A stretch of 64,000 bases of DNA from Brevundimonas sp. M20 (GTDB taxonomy: Bacteria > Pseudomonadota > Alphaproteobacteria > Caulobacterales > Caulobacteraceae), in the NCBI RefSeq assembly GCF_006547065.1, contig NZ_CP041243.1:1-64000 (forward strand), written 5' to 3'. This document shows positions 1 through 10,010 of the stretch, piece by piece. Under the pieces are notes generated by a model. It saw only the letters and a program-made list of their open reading frames with translations. It ran no database searches and had not been told where the DNA came from. The first letter of the stretch is position 1, and each line of letters starts with the position of its first letter. Both the position numbers and the translations under genes were made by a program.

Positions 1-2708
1 CGACCCTCCATTCCCTTTGACAGGCCCTTGAGGCGATACAGGGCCTCCAGGGCTTCGCGCGGCGTGAGATCATCCGGCTCGATGCCCCGCAAGGCTTCAT
101 CCACGGCCGAAGATCTTGCCGGTTCCGGCGCGGGCGGCTCATTGACCGCGAACAACGGCAGGTCGTTCAGATTGGCGCCGGCGGCCTTGTCGCTTTCCAG
201 CCGGTCCAGCACCTCGCGTGCGCGGGCGACGACCGGGCCGGGCACGCCCGCCAGCTTGGCCACCTGCACGCCATAGGAGCGGTCGGCGGCGCCCGGCGCG
301 GCCTCGTGCAGGAAGACCAGCTCGCCGTTCCATTCCCTGGCCCGCATCGACAGATTGCAGACGTGGGCCAGCCGCGTCTCCAGCGCCGCCAGCTCATGAT
401 AGTGGGTGGCGAACAGCGTCCGGGCCCGGTTGCGGTCGTGCAGGGCCTCCGCCGTCGCCCAGGCGATGGCCAGACCGTCATAGGTGGCCGTGCCCCGCCC
501 GATCTCGTCCAGCACCACGAACGACCGGTCGGTGGCCTGAGTCAGGATCGCGGCGGTCTCGACCATCTCCATCATGAAGGTGGAGCGCCCGCGCGCCAGA
601 TCGTCTCCGGCGCCGACGCGGCTGAACAGTCGGTCGACCACGCCCAGCCGCATCGCCCGCGCGGGCACGAAGGCCCCGGCCTGGGCCAGCACCACCAGAA
701 GCGCGTTCTGGCGCAGGAAGGTCGATTTACCCGCCATGTTCGGACCGGTGACGATCGACAGCCTGGCGCACCCCGCACCCGATCCGTCCAGACGGCAATC
801 GTTGGGCGTATAGGGATCGCCCGCCGCCTTCACCGCCGCCTCGACCACCGGGTGGCGCCCGGCGGTGACCTCGAAACACAGGGTGTCATCCACTGACGGC
901 CGCACCGCCCCCACCTCTTCCGCCCATTCCGCCAGAGCCGCGTGGGCGTCCAGCTCGGCCAGCGCCTCGGCCACGGCCTGAAGCGGCTGCGACAGGGTCT
1001 GGACCGTGCGCCGCCAGATTTCGAAGGTCTCGCCCTCGATGGCCAGCGCCCGATGCCCGGCCTGACTGATCTTCGCATCCAGCTCCGACAGTTCCACCGT
1101 CGTGAAGCGAACCTGATTGGCCAGGGTCTGGCGGTGGATGAAGGGGCTTTCCTCCGTCGGACGCAGCAGGGGCTCGGCGGCCTTGGCGCTGGTCTCGAGG
1201 AAATAGCCCAGCACGGCGTTGTGCTTGATCTTGAAGGCCACGCCGGACTCGGCGACCGCCCGAGCCTCCAGATCGGCGACCACCCGGCGGCTGTCGTCGC
1301 GCAAGCGTCGCGCTTCATCCAGCTCGGGCCGGAAGTCGGGGTTCACGAAGCCCCCGTCACGCGCCAGATGCGGCGGCTCGGCCACCAGTCCGGCGCCCAG
1401 ATCGGCCAGCAGGCGGCCGAGGTCCGGCGACAGCGTCAACCGGTCGATGCAGGCCGCGATACGCGGCGGCGGTCCGGTCAGGGGATCGGCGACCGGCGGG
1501 AACAGGCCCGCGATCCTCCCTGCGATGGACAGGCCGTTGCGGATGGCGGCCAGATCGCGCGGCCCGCCCCGGCCCAGCACCAGTCGCGACACCGCCCGCG
1601 CCACATCCGACGACGCCTTCAACCCGTCGCGCAAGTCCCGTCTCAGGTCGCGCCGCTCCAGCAGCCATTCGACCGCATCGAGTCCATGATTGATGGCGAC
1701 CGGGTCGCGCAGGGGCCGGGCGATCCGTTCGGCCAGCGCCCGCGCCCCGCCGGACGTCACCGTCCGGTCGATGCAGGCCAGCAGGGAGCCGTCGCGCTCG
1801 CCCCGCTGGGTGCGATCAATCTCGAGGCTGAGGCGGGTCGCCGGATCGATGGCCAGAAAGCCGGTGTCGCCCGACCGACGCGGCGGTGTCAGGGCCGGTA
1901 TCTTACCCGCCTGCGTCGTTTCCAGATAGGCCGCGATCAGGCCCAGCGCCGAAACCTCGGCCTCTTCAAACGCCCCGAACCCGTCCAGCGAGGCGACGCC
2001 GTACAGCCGCTCGACCCGCACCTTGGCGCCGACGGGTTCGGCCAGCGCCTGCGGCAGGGCCTGCACCACCCCGCCCGAACTGTTCAGGGCGTCCTTGGTC
2101 TCCTCATCCGAGAACAGGCGGTCCGGCACCAGAACTTCCGACGGCCGGAACGAGGCCAGGGTCGCGCCGAGGTCGTCCAGGGAACAGGCGACCACATCGA
2201 CCACGCCGCCGGCCAGCTCGACCACCGCCACGGCGGCCCGCCCCTTGCGCACGGCCACGGCCGCAAGCCGGTTGGCGCCGCGCGCATCCAGCAGGCTGTC
2301 CTCGGTGAGGGTGCCCGGCGTGACCACCCGCACGACACCGCGCTGCACCACCGACTTGGAGCCGCGCTTCCTGGCCTCGGCCGGGTCTTCCAGCTGTTCG
2401 CAGATCGCCGCCTTGAACCCCTGCCGGATGAGCCGCGCCAGATAGCCGTCCAGCGCGTGCACCGGCACGCCCGCCATCGGGATGTCCTCGCCCTGATGCT
2501 TGCCTCGCCTGGTCAGGGTGATGCCCAGCGCCGCCGCCGCGATCTCGGCGTCCTTGAAGAACAGCTCGTAGAAGTCGCCCATCCGGAAGAACAGGATCGC
2601 GTCCGGCTGCCCGGCCTTGGCCGTCAGATACTGCGCCATGAACGGCGTCGCGCCCTCCACGGATGGGACGGCGTCGGCTTGCGGCGGGTGAGCGAGGGGA
2701 GCGTTCAT
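1..2708 (-). CDS. mutS: DNA mismatch repair protein MutS (C-terminus cut by window edge)
   Basis: Recognises base mismatches and small loops and starts mismatch repair as an ATP-dependent clamp. The frame opens with MNAPLAHPP at 2708 and stays open for 902 codons to the window edge, so only the last few residues and the stop are missing (the family is about 850-910 aa). The N-terminal mismatch-reading Phe-x-Glu is visible as GDFYELF (F46, E48). The ATPase has Walker A GPNMAGKST from residue 655 and Walker B VVLDEIGRGT with D734/E735, followed by the ATHYHEL signature. The upstream 400 bp holds the divergent cobalamin riboswitch and btuB. The identification is secure. Confidence 0.96.
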   Translation of the reverse strand, partial: MNAPLAHPPQADAVPSVEGATPFMAQYLTAKAGQPDAILFFRMGDFYELFFKDAEIAAAALGITLTRRGKHQGEDIPMAGVPVHALDGYLARLIRQGFKAAICEQLEDPAEARKRGSKSVVQRGVVRVVTPGTLTEDSLLDARGANRLAAVAVRKGRAAVAVVELAGGVVDVVACSLDDLGATLASFRPSEVLVPDRLFSDEETKDALNSSGGVVQALPQALAEPVGAKVRVERLYGVASLDGFGAFEEAEVSALGLIAAYLETTQAGKIPALTPPRRSGDTGFLAIDPATRLSLEIDRTQRGERDGSLLACIDRTVTSGGARALAERIARPLRDPVAINHGLDAVEWLLERRDLRRDLRDGLKASSDVARAVSRLVLGRGGPRDLAAIRNGLSIAGRIAGLFPPVADPLTGPPPRIAACIDRLTLSPDLGRLLADLGAGLVAEPPHLARDGGFVNPDFRPELDEARRLRDDSRRVVADLEARAVAESGVAFKIKHNAVLGYFLETSAKAAEPLLRPTEESPFIHRQTLANQVRFTTVELSELDAKISQAGHRALAIEGETFEIWRRTVQTLSQPLQAVAEALAELDAHAALAEWAEEVGAVRPSVDDTLCFEVTAGRHPVVEAAVKAAGDPYTPNDCRLDGSGAGCARLSIVTGPNMAGKSTFLRQNALLVVLAQAGAFVPARAMRLGVVDRLFSRVGAGDDLARGRSTFMMEMVETAAILTQATDRSFVVLDEIGRGTATYDGLAIAWATAEALHDRNRARTLFATHYHELAALETRLAHVCNLSMRAREWNGELVFLHEAAPGAADRSYGVQVAKLAGVPGPVVARAREVLDRLESDKAAGANLNDLPLFAVNEPPAPEPARSSAVDEALRGIEPDDLTPREALEALYRLKGLSKGMEG

Positions 2709-2786
2709 GCGTGGCGACAGGGTGACGGATCAGGCCCGTCGTCTCAAGCGTGATCCGCCTGTCTTGCACAAGCGTCTTCGCGCTGC

Positions 2787-2956
2787 GACAAGCCGCACCG
2801 GCGGTTAAGGGAACGCGGTCAGACACCGCGGCTGTGCCCGCAACTGTAGGCGGCGAGAGCGTCGTCCGTCCGGGGTTCGCCCCGGCGCCACTGGTCTCCG
2901 GGCCGGGAAGGCGAGGGCTTCGCTTGTTGACCCGCAAGCCAGGAGACCTGGCCGCC
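2787..2956 (+). promoter_or_regulatory. Cobalamin (B12) riboswitch upstream of btuB
   Basis: The region shows the conserved blocks of the AdoCbl riboswitch in order: AAGGGAA at about 2806, CCGCGGCTGTGCCCGCAACTG at 2825-2845, GCCACTGG at about 2886, GGGAAGGCG at about 2904, and the B12-box GCCAGGAGACCTGGC at 2937-2951. A closing P1 helix can form between CGGCGG (2798-2803) and CCGCCG (2951-2956). It sits 160 nt before a TonB-dependent receptor, the usual place for this switch. Family knowledge predicts that binding of adenosylcobalamin lowers receptor expression. Confidence 0.93.
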
Positions 2957-3069
2957 GATGTCGCTCGCTCCTGTCCGGGACCAGACAGAGGCGCGGGGAC
3001 TTCCGTCGCAGCGACCCGATCTTGCGCCGTCCGGACCATTCAGGCCCGGCGGATCGGCTCGCTCATATA

Positions 3070-3097
3070 CGGCCCCACGCGCGTCTTCGCGGGGCCG
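3070..3097 (+). promoter_or_regulatory. Hairpin ahead of the btuB ribosome-binding site (possible riboswitch expression platform)
   Basis: CGGCCCC-A-CGCG (3070-3081) can pair with CGCGGGGCCG (3088-3097), giving a very GC-rich stem with a short loop and one bulged A. The Shine-Dalgarno-like AAGGGG follows at once (3100-3105) and the start codon is at 3116. No T-run follows, so translational control or Rho access is more likely than intrinsic termination. The link to the riboswitch is inferred. Confidence 0.45.
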
Positions 3098-3115
3098 ACA
3101 AGGGGTCCTCGCTCA

Positions 3116-4930
3116 ATGAAGCGCTCCATTCTCCTCTCCACGGCGGCCCTGACCGCCGCCCTCGCCTCGCCCGTCTTCGCCCGGTCATCGGATGAGCTTC
3201 CTGAAGTCGTGGTCACCGCGACCCGCATCCCGGCCATCGTCGCCGAGACCCCGGGCGCCCGCGTCATCGACGCCGATACGATCCAGCAGCGCGGCGCCGT
3301 CTTCGCCGCCGACATACTGACCGACGTGCCCGGCCTGTCCGTGACACGGTCAGGAGCGTTCGGGGGTGTCGCCCAGGTCCGCATGCGCGGAGCTACCCCG
3401 GGCAAGACACTGGTTCTGGTCGACGGCGCCCCGGTCAACGATGCGGCCGAGCCCAACGGCGCCTATGATGTCTCGGGCTTCGACCTGGGCGATGTCGAGC
3501 GCATCGAGGTCCTGTCAGGCCCGCAGTCCTCGCTGTGGGGCTCCGACGCCATCGGCGGCGTGATCGCCTTCACCACCCGAGAGATCAATGGCCTGCGCGC
3601 CGAGGCAGAGGCCGGCGACTTCGACACCCTGCGCGGTCGTATCGCCGTAGGCACGGCCAACGAGACCTGGGCGCTGGGCGGCTATGTCTCCCGCTTCACC
3701 ACCGACGGGATCTCGGTCGCGGACGAGGCCGACGGCAATCCGGAAGCCGACGGCTTCGACAACACCACCGTGGGCCTGCGCGGCCGCTACGCCGTCTCCC
3801 CGGCGGTGAAGCTGGACGCCTCGGCCCGCTGGTCGCGAAGCGAGGCTGATCTCGATAACGGCTTCCCCATCGCCGACAACGGCGACCGATCGGAGTCCGA
3901 GCAATGGTCGGGCGTGGTCCGCGCCACCGTCGATGCTCTGGGCCTGCAACATCAGTTCAGCGTCTCGGGCTCGGACATCGAACGCCAGACCTTCAGCGTC
4001 TTCGGCGGCGTCTTCGACGCCAACCGTCAGGCCTGGCGCTGGCAGGCCAACGGCGAGACCGGCGCGGCCACCTACGCCTTCGGTCTGGAACGCGAAGAGA
4101 GCGAAGGCAGCCTGTCGACCGGCGCCGACGTCAGCCTGGAGAGTACTGCGGCCTTCGCCACCGGCCGTTATCAGGTCACGGACGCCCTGAGCGTCACCGG
4201 CGGCCTGCGTTTTGACGACACCGACTTCGGCTCGAAGACCACCGGGCGCGTCTCGGCGGCGTGGGACTTCGGTCCGGGCTTCACCCTGTCCGGCGCCTAC
4301 GGCACGGGCTTCAAGGCGCCGTCGGTCAGTCAGGCGGCCTGTGATTTCTGCTTCGCCGCCATCCCCTTCCCGACCCTGCGTCCGGAAAGGGCTGAAGGGC
4401 TGGAAGCCGCCATCGGCTGGCGTTCGGCCGATGGCCGTATCGAGGGCCGGGCCACGGTCTATCGTCTGAAGGTCGAGGACCAGATCAGCTTCTTCTTCGA
4501 TACGACCACCTTCGACAGCTACTACGTCAACATCGCCGAGACGGCGACGGACGGGGTCGAGCTGGAGGGCCGGGCGGCGCTGATCAACGGCTTCGACCTG
4601 AGCCTGGCCTACGCCTGGACCGACGCGAAGGACGAGACCACCGGCGCCCGCCTGCTGCGCGTGCCGGAACACGCCGGTTCGGTCACCCTCGGCTGGACGG
4701 GCGACCGGCTGTCCGGCGCCCTGACCGTGCGGGCGGAAGGCGATCAGGATGACAGTGGTGGTGTCCGCGAGAGCTTCGTCACGGCCAATGTGAATGCGGC
4801 CTACGACCTGACCGATCACATCACCCTGACGGCGCGCGTCGAGAATCTGGCGGACGAGCACTACCAGCAGGTGCTGGGCTACGGCGAGCCGGGTCGCTCA
4901 GGCTACGTCGGGATCAGGCTGCGCTACTGA
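3116..4930 (+). CDS. btuB: TonB-dependent vitamin B12 receptor (BtuB-like)
   Basis: Outer-membrane gated channel that imports corrinoids using TonB energy. The 604-aa protein starts MKRSILLSTA with a signal peptide ending near VFA (residue 22). A TonB box EVVVTATR follows at residues 30-37, then a plug domain (VDGAPVND, VERIEVLSGPQSSLWGSDAIGG) and a beta-barrel ending in an aromatic residue (RLRY). The frame is open further upstream but that part is the riboswitch. The ATG at 3116 is preceded by AAGGGG and gives a proper signal peptide. B12 specificity is inferred from the riboswitch; the barrel alone would only support a TonB-dependent receptor. The 3' end overlaps the convergent reductase-like gene by 17 bp. 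Confidence 0.9.
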   Translation: MKRSILLSTAALTAALASPVFARSSDELPEVVVTATRIPAIVAETPGARVIDADTIQQRGAVFAADILTDVPGLSVTRSGAFGGVAQVRMRGATPGKTLVLVDGAPVNDAAEPNGAYDVSGFDLGDVERIEVLSGPQSSLWGSDAIGGVIAFTTREINGLRAEAEAGDFDTLRGRIAVGTANETWALGGYVSRFTTDGISVADEADGNPEADGFDNTTVGLRGRYAVSPAVKLDASARWSRSEADLDNGFPIADNGDRSESEQWSGVVRATVDALGLQHQFSVSGSDIERQTFSVFGGVFDANRQAWRWQANGETGAATYAFGLEREESEGSLSTGADVSLESTAAFATGRYQVTDALSVTGGLRFDDTDFGSKTTGRVSAAWDFGPGFTLSGAYGTGFKAPSVSQAACDFCFAAIPFPTLRPERAEGLEAAIGWRSADGRIEGRATVYRLKVEDQISFFFDTTTFDSYYVNIAETATDGVELEGRAALINGFDLSLAYAWTDAKDETTGARLLRVPEHAGSVTLGWTGDRLSGALTVRAEGDQDDSGGVRESFVTANVNAAYDLTDHITLTARVENLADEHYQQVLGYGEPGRSGYVGIRLRY

Positions 4931-5810
4931 TCCGGGCGCGAGGCCCGGCCGCTACGGCGGCCGGGTGCTCAAGCTGAAGCAATTGCCAGTCCAGCGCCGG
5001 CGCCGGCGCGTGGGCGGCGGCCAGAATGGCGCGAACCTCGGCGGCGGACGCCGCGCTGGCGACCACCGCCGACACCTGCGGCAAGCCGAGCGTATAGGCC
5101 AACGTCGCCTGCATCGGATCGACGCGGGCCTCGGCCAGTCGGCGGCGGATGCGCGACAGCTGCGGCGCATGATGCGCCATCTCGGGCGGCAAGGCGTCGC
5201 CGCTCATGAACATCACCCCTCCCGCGAACACGGACGACAGGTGAATGGCGGCGCCCAGATCGGCGATCTCGTCCAGAATCCCGGTCCGGTGGACGCGCTG
5301 GTCCAGCAGGTTGCAGGGCAGCTGGACCACGTCCGGCTGGAAGCGGCGGGCCAGCAGCGCCGGGCCGTCCTCGACGGTGGCGCAGAAACCGATGCGGCGG
5401 AACAGGCCGCGATCCTTCAGCGCCTGCATACGATCCCAGAGCGCGCGACCTTCGGCGCCGACCAGATCCGAGGCCTTGGAGGCCAGCAGGGTGTCGCCCC
5501 GCGGCAGGCCCATCCGCTCCAGCGAACGCCGGGCGCGGGCCTCAACCCGGTCCACGCCCTCCTCGATGGAGACGGTGCGGACCGTCACACGGAAAGGCGA
5601 CGGGAAGGGCCAGGCCTGACCCAGCAGACGCTCGCCATCCCCGTCCGGCCGGGTCGCCACCAGATTCACGCCCGCGTCGGCGGCCGTCTGCAGCAGGAAG
5701 CGCAGAGCCTCCTCGCGCGCACCGGCGGGCGCGGGCAGGGCGCGTTCAGGCTGGTGCACGACGGCGAGCGCCAGCTTGTCGACCGGGGACGGAGCACGGT
5801 TGGGGATCAC
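4914..5810 (-). CDS. Aldo/keto reductase-fold protein, apparently lacking catalytic residues
   Basis: The 298-aa protein follows the aldo/keto reductase layout: a TAADAGVN-LVATRP segment where family members read DTAxxYG, then GERLLGQ, an LKDRGLFRRIGF strand typical of 'G-K-I-R-x-I-G', and a C-terminal TLAYTLGLPQVSAVVASAAS segment. The expected catalytic Tyr is not visible, and the usual TK lysine position reads as arginine (FRVTVRTV). It may therefore be a non-catalytic or altered member. It is convergent with btuB and divergent from argG. No partner gene indicates a substrate. The family call is fairly sure; the function is unknown. Confidence 0.7.
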   Translation of the reverse strand: MIPNRAPSPVDKLALAVVHQPERALPAPAGAREEALRFLLQTAADAGVNLVATRPDGDGERLLGQAWPFPSPFRVTVRTVSIEEGVDRVEARARRSLERMGLPRGDTLLASKASDLVGAEGRALWDRMQALKDRGLFRRIGFCATVEDGPALLARRFQPDVVQLPCNLLDQRVHRTGILDEIADLGAAIHLSSVFAGGVMFMSGDALPPEMAHHAPQLSRIRRRLAEARVDPMQATLAYTLGLPQVSAVVASAASAAEVRAILAAAHAPAPALDWQLLQLEHPAAVAAGPRARISSAA

Positions 5811-6144
5811 GACCCTACCTTGCGCGCGAATGCTTAAGGCCCCCCTTCCGAGACATTGACCGAATCTTACCCGCGGAACGCCGGTTTGTTCATATTTCTT
5901 CTGTTTTACAAAGGACTAACTACTGAATGACGCGGAAATCCCGGGGCGGGAAAAACGCGGTGATCCACAGGAGAATTTCGCCACGGAGCATCGGCGATCT
6001 GGAAGATCACTCGGCGAGAGTTGGGAAGAATTCGAACCAGACCCGGCCACGCCCCAATCCGGCCCTTGCATCGCGGGGCGTCTGGCCCTTTAAGCGCGCG
6101 CAATAGAAGGAACGCCTCCCCGCGTTCGCCGAAGGATTCTGCCC
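5811..6144. other. Divergent intergenic region between the AKR-like gene and argG
   Basis: These 334 bp separate two divergent genes and must hold both promoters. The stretch around 5885-5925 is unusually AT-rich for this genome (runs such as TTTGTTCATATTTCTTCTGTTTTAC) and is the likeliest promoter zone. No convincing operator, tRNA or small gene was seen. Confidence 0.4.
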
Positions 6145-7389
<1,245 letters not shown>

Positions 7390-7430
7390 AGCTGGGCCGC
7401 AAATCCGGCTCGCACGCGGTGACGAAATGC

Positions 7431-7465
7431 GCCACGGTAGGCCTCACGGCCGCCGTGGCCTTTTT
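7431..7465 (+). terminator. Intrinsic terminator after argG
   Basis: GCCACGG (7431-7437) pairs with CCGTGGC (7453-7459), followed by TTTTT (7461-7465). It lies 41 bp downstream of the argG stop and 19 bp before the next gene. Confidence 0.8.
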
Positions 7466-7483
7466 GTATTGATCGGATACCCG

Positions 7484-7942
7484 ATGTCCTTGCGCATCGT
7501 TCTGGCGGCCTCCGCCGCCCTGACCCTCGCCACCCCGGCCTTCGCCCAACAGGCTCCCGCGGCCCCGCCCGCACCCCCGGCGGCGCCGGCCCCCGCGCCC
7601 GCACCGACGCCGGAAGAACAGGCCATCATGGTCCGCGTCGAAGCCGCCGGCGAAGCGCTGCAGGAGGTCATGGAGGATCTTGAGCCGCGCGCCGCCGCTG
7701 TCCGCGCCGATGCGAGCCTGTCGGCCGCTGACAAGGAAACCCGCATCCGCGCCATGATCGCCGAACATCAGCCGGTGCTGGATGAGTTCAACTCGGCCCT
7801 GCAGGGGCTCATGCTGATCAAGGCCGCCGCCGAGGGCGCCTCGCCCGAGGAGGCCGCCGAGGCCGCCGCCATGGTCAGCACCATGGTGTCGGCGCAGATC
7901 ACCCAGGCCCTTGTGACGGGCGAAGATCCGGACGGCGAATAA
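7484..7942 (+). CDS. Secreted Pro/Ala-linker helical protein, paralog of the next gene
   Basis: This 152-aa protein starts with signal peptide MSLRIVLAASAALTLATPAFA, cleaved near residue 21. A Pro/Ala-rich linker follows (about residues 22-40), then an acidic, Ala/Glu-rich helical region. The core pattern VEAAGEALQEVMEDL ... DASLSAADKETRIRAMIAEH is shared with the next gene's product, so the two are tandem duplicates. Homology to a named family was not recognised. The start at 7484 was chosen because it opens the signal peptide; the frame runs open upstream into the argG terminator. Likely periplasmic, function unknown. Confidence 0.75.
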   Translation: MSLRIVLAASAALTLATPAFAQQAPAAPPAPPAAPAPAPAPTPEEQAIMVRVEAAGEALQEVMEDLEPRAAAVRADASLSAADKETRIRAMIAEHQPVLDEFNSALQGLMLIKAAAEGASPEEAAEAAAMVSTMVSAQITQALVTGEDPDGE

Positions 7943-8018
7943 GCCTTACCGCGATTTCACTTGAGATCGACCGGCGTTGGGCGGACCCTTCAGTCCTGCC
8001 CTTCGCTGGAGTCCTTCG

Positions 8019-8639
8019 ATGATCAAGGCCCTGTCCCTCGCCGCCGCCCTCGCCGTCCTGCCGCTGTCGGCGGCGCTCGCGGCCGACCCCCAAACCGCGC
8101 CAGGCGCGTCGTCCGACGCCGCCGAAGCCGCGGTGGAAGCCGCCGCCGAACGGTTTGAGGCGCGCATGGAAGCCTTCGGCGAACGCGCCGACGCCATCTC
8201 CGAAGACGCCAACCTCACCGAGCTGGAAAAGAAGACCCGCATCGCCGCCCTGTGGGCCGAGTATGAGCCGGACGTCGCCGCCTTCACCGCCACGGTGACC
8301 GAACACGTCGGCGCCATCGCGGGCGCGGCTCTTGCCGAGGTGGATATCGAAGGCATCGTCGCCGAGGCGATGACGGCGGTGGAGGAGTCCGGAGCCCTCG
8401 GCGCCGCCACCGGCATCGCGACCAACGGCGCCTGGGCCTCGAACGATCCCGAACATATGGCGACCTACGGCCTGATGGCCGAATACGCGCTGGGCGAGGC
8501 CATGGACGCCATTGATGAGGCGACCGGAGGCGAGATCAGCATTGATCTGGGCGACGATGAGGATGCGGCCGTTCCGGTCAACGCCGCCACGACCGTCACG
8601 ACGCCCGTCGCGGTCCCGGTCCGCGCCGAAGTCCGCTGA
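8019..8639 (+). CDS. Secreted helical protein, tandem paralog of the preceding gene
   Basis: This 206-aa protein has signal peptide MIKALSLAAALAVLPLSAALA (cut near residue 21). Its first half repeats the pattern of the upstream protein: VEAAAERFEARMEAF ... DANLTELEKKTRIAALWAEYEP. It then has a second, distinct C-terminal half rich in Ala/Glu/Asp, ending in a Val/Pro/Thr tail. The 76-bp gap from its neighbour and the shared fold suggest duplication followed by extension. No known family was recognised; a periplasmic location is inferred from the signal peptide. Confidence 0.75.
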   Translation: MIKALSLAAALAVLPLSAALAADPQTAPGASSDAAEAAVEAAAERFEARMEAFGERADAISEDANLTELEKKTRIAALWAEYEPDVAAFTATVTEHVGAIAGAALAEVDIEGIVAEAMTAVEESGALGAATGIATNGAWASNDPEHMATYGLMAEYALGEAMDAIDEATGGEISIDLGDDEDAAVPVNAATTVTTPVAVPVRAEVR

Positions 8640-8689
8640 TCCATCTGGACGCTTGACCCGGAACAGCGCCGGTCCGACAGGATCGGCGC

Positions 8690-9319
8690 ATGGTCCTGCC
8701 TGTCGATCCACACCTCTACGCCACCTTCCTTGGAGTGATGGCCGTCATGGCGATCACGCCGGGACCGGCCAATGTCTTCTCGGTCGCCAACGGCATCCAG
8801 CGCGGCAAGGCCGGAGCCATGGCGGGCGTGATCGGCATGAACGCCGCCACGCTTGTGTGGTTCGGCGCGGCGGCGCTGGGTCTCGGCGCCCTGGTTGTCG
8901 CCTTTCCTGACGTCTTCCGCTTCATCTCGGTCGCGGGCGCCCTCTATGTCGGCTGGCTGGGCTACAAGGCCCTGCGCGGCGCCTTCGCCACCGCCGCCGA
9001 TCCCGATGCGCCGACCGTGAAGATGGGCCGCAGCGCGATTGTCGACGGCTTCATGGTCCAGATCGCCAACCCCAAGGCCATCCTCTTCTTCACCGCTGTC
9101 CTGCCGCCCTTTCTGGATGTGAACCGTCCGGCGGCGCCCCAGCTGGCCCTGTTCGCCCTGGCCACCATCGGCATGGACGTGATCAGCATGTCCGCATACG
9201 GTCTGGGTGGCGCGGCCCTTGCGCGGCGGATGTCCGAACCCGGATTTCGCAAGGGCTTCGCCCTGCTGACAGGCGTTCTGCTGATCGCCGCCGCCGTGCT
9301 TATTCTTTCGCGTTTATAG
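8690..9319 (+). CDS. LysE/RhtB family amino-acid exporter
   Basis: Inner-membrane exporter of the LysE/RhtB (threonine/homoserine-type) superfamily. The 209-aa chain contains the family signature MAITPGPANVFSVANGIQRGK near residues 17-37, IANPKAILFF near residues 122-131, and about six hydrophobic segments ending in LLIAAAVLILSRL. The start ATG at 8690 lies 50 bp after the upstream secreted protein. Its substrate cannot be told from sequence. Confidence 0.9.
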   Translation: MVLPVDPHLYATFLGVMAVMAITPGPANVFSVANGIQRGKAGAMAGVIGMNAATLVWFGAAALGLGALVVAFPDVFRFISVAGALYVGWLGYKALRGAFATAADPDAPTVKMGRSAIVDGFMVQIANPKAILFFTAVLPPFLDVNRPAAPQLALFALATIGMDVISMSAYGLGGAALARRMSEPGFRKGFALLTGVLLIAAAVLILSRL

Positions 9320-9402
9320 CCGTTTGCCGCATCCCGGAACCGGCGACGTTCATGTACCGTTCAGCCAAGGGAGCGCGTAGTTTCGCGCTCAAGGAGCATC
9401 CG

Positions 9403-9954
9403 ATGAACACCCGTTTCCTTAAGCCCGTATTGCTGGTGACGGCGGCGGCGCTCGCCCTGTCCGCCTGCGCCACCGCCACCCCCTACGGCCCGGCCGGCCC
9501 CAACAGCCGCTACGGCTATTCCGAGCAACGCGTTGACGCCGACCGCTATCGTGTCAGCTTCGCCGGCAACTCCGTGACCTCGCGAGAGCAGGTCGAGATG
9601 TCGCTGCTGCTGCGCGCCGCCGAACTGACGCTGGAGAGCGGCCACGACTGGTTCGCCACCGTCAATCGCGCGACGGACCGGGACGTCCGCCTGCAGGCGA
9701 CGCCCGATCCCTTCTACTATGACCGCTACAGCCCGTTCTGGGGTCCGTCCTGGCGCTATCAGCGTCGCGGGCTGTGGAGCCCGTGGGGCTATCGCGACCC
9801 GTTCGGCCCGGACTTTGACGTGCGGGAGATCGACCGGTTCGAGGCTACCGCCGAGATCGTCCTGGGCCGGGGCGCCAAGCCCGCCGGCGATCCGAACGCC
9901 TTCGACGCCCGCGAGGTGGTCAACAACCTCGGCTCCCGCGTGCCGCGCGGCTGA
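9403..9954 (+). CDS. CC0125/CC1285-type lipoprotein
   Basis: This 183-aa putative lipoprotein has a lipobox LSAC with the acylated Cys at residue 22. The mature part contains RVSFAGNSVTSREQVEMSLLLRAAELTLESGHDWFA, a pattern I associate with the Caulobacter CC0125/CC1285 lipoprotein family. An aromatic, Arg/Trp/Tyr-rich middle follows (DRYSPFWGPSWRYQRRG). The start at 9403 follows an AAGGAG ribosome-binding site and gives the signal peptide. A strong terminator follows. Function unknown; envelope location inferred. Confidence 0.8.
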   Translation: MNTRFLKPVLLVTAAALALSACATATPYGPAGPNSRYGYSEQRVDADRYRVSFAGNSVTSREQVEMSLLLRAAELTLESGHDWFATVNRATDRDVRLQATPDPFYYDRYSPFWGPSWRYQRRGLWSPWGYRDPFGPDFDVREIDRFEATAEIVLGRGAKPAGDPNAFDAREVVNNLGSRVPRG

Positions 9955-9975
9955 GACTCGTCGGACTGAAATGAG

Positions 9976-10010
9976 GAGGCCCCGCCGGTTCGCCGACGGG
10001 GCCTCTTTTT
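9976..10010 (+). terminator. Intrinsic terminator after the lipoprotein gene
   Basis: GAGGCCCCG (9976-9984) pairs with CGGGGCCTC (9997-10005), followed by TTTTT (10006-10010). The T-run abuts the stop codon of the convergent gene. Confidence 0.85.

Noticed and set aside
2104..3039. A 311-codon minus-strand frame across mutS and the riboswitch
   Set aside because: It is out of frame with mutS and uses riboswitch sequence as coding; no homology is visible.
5990..6070. TGGTTCGAATTC on the minus strand resembling a tRNA T-loop
   Set aside because: The flanks do not pair and no acceptor or anticodon arms can be drawn.
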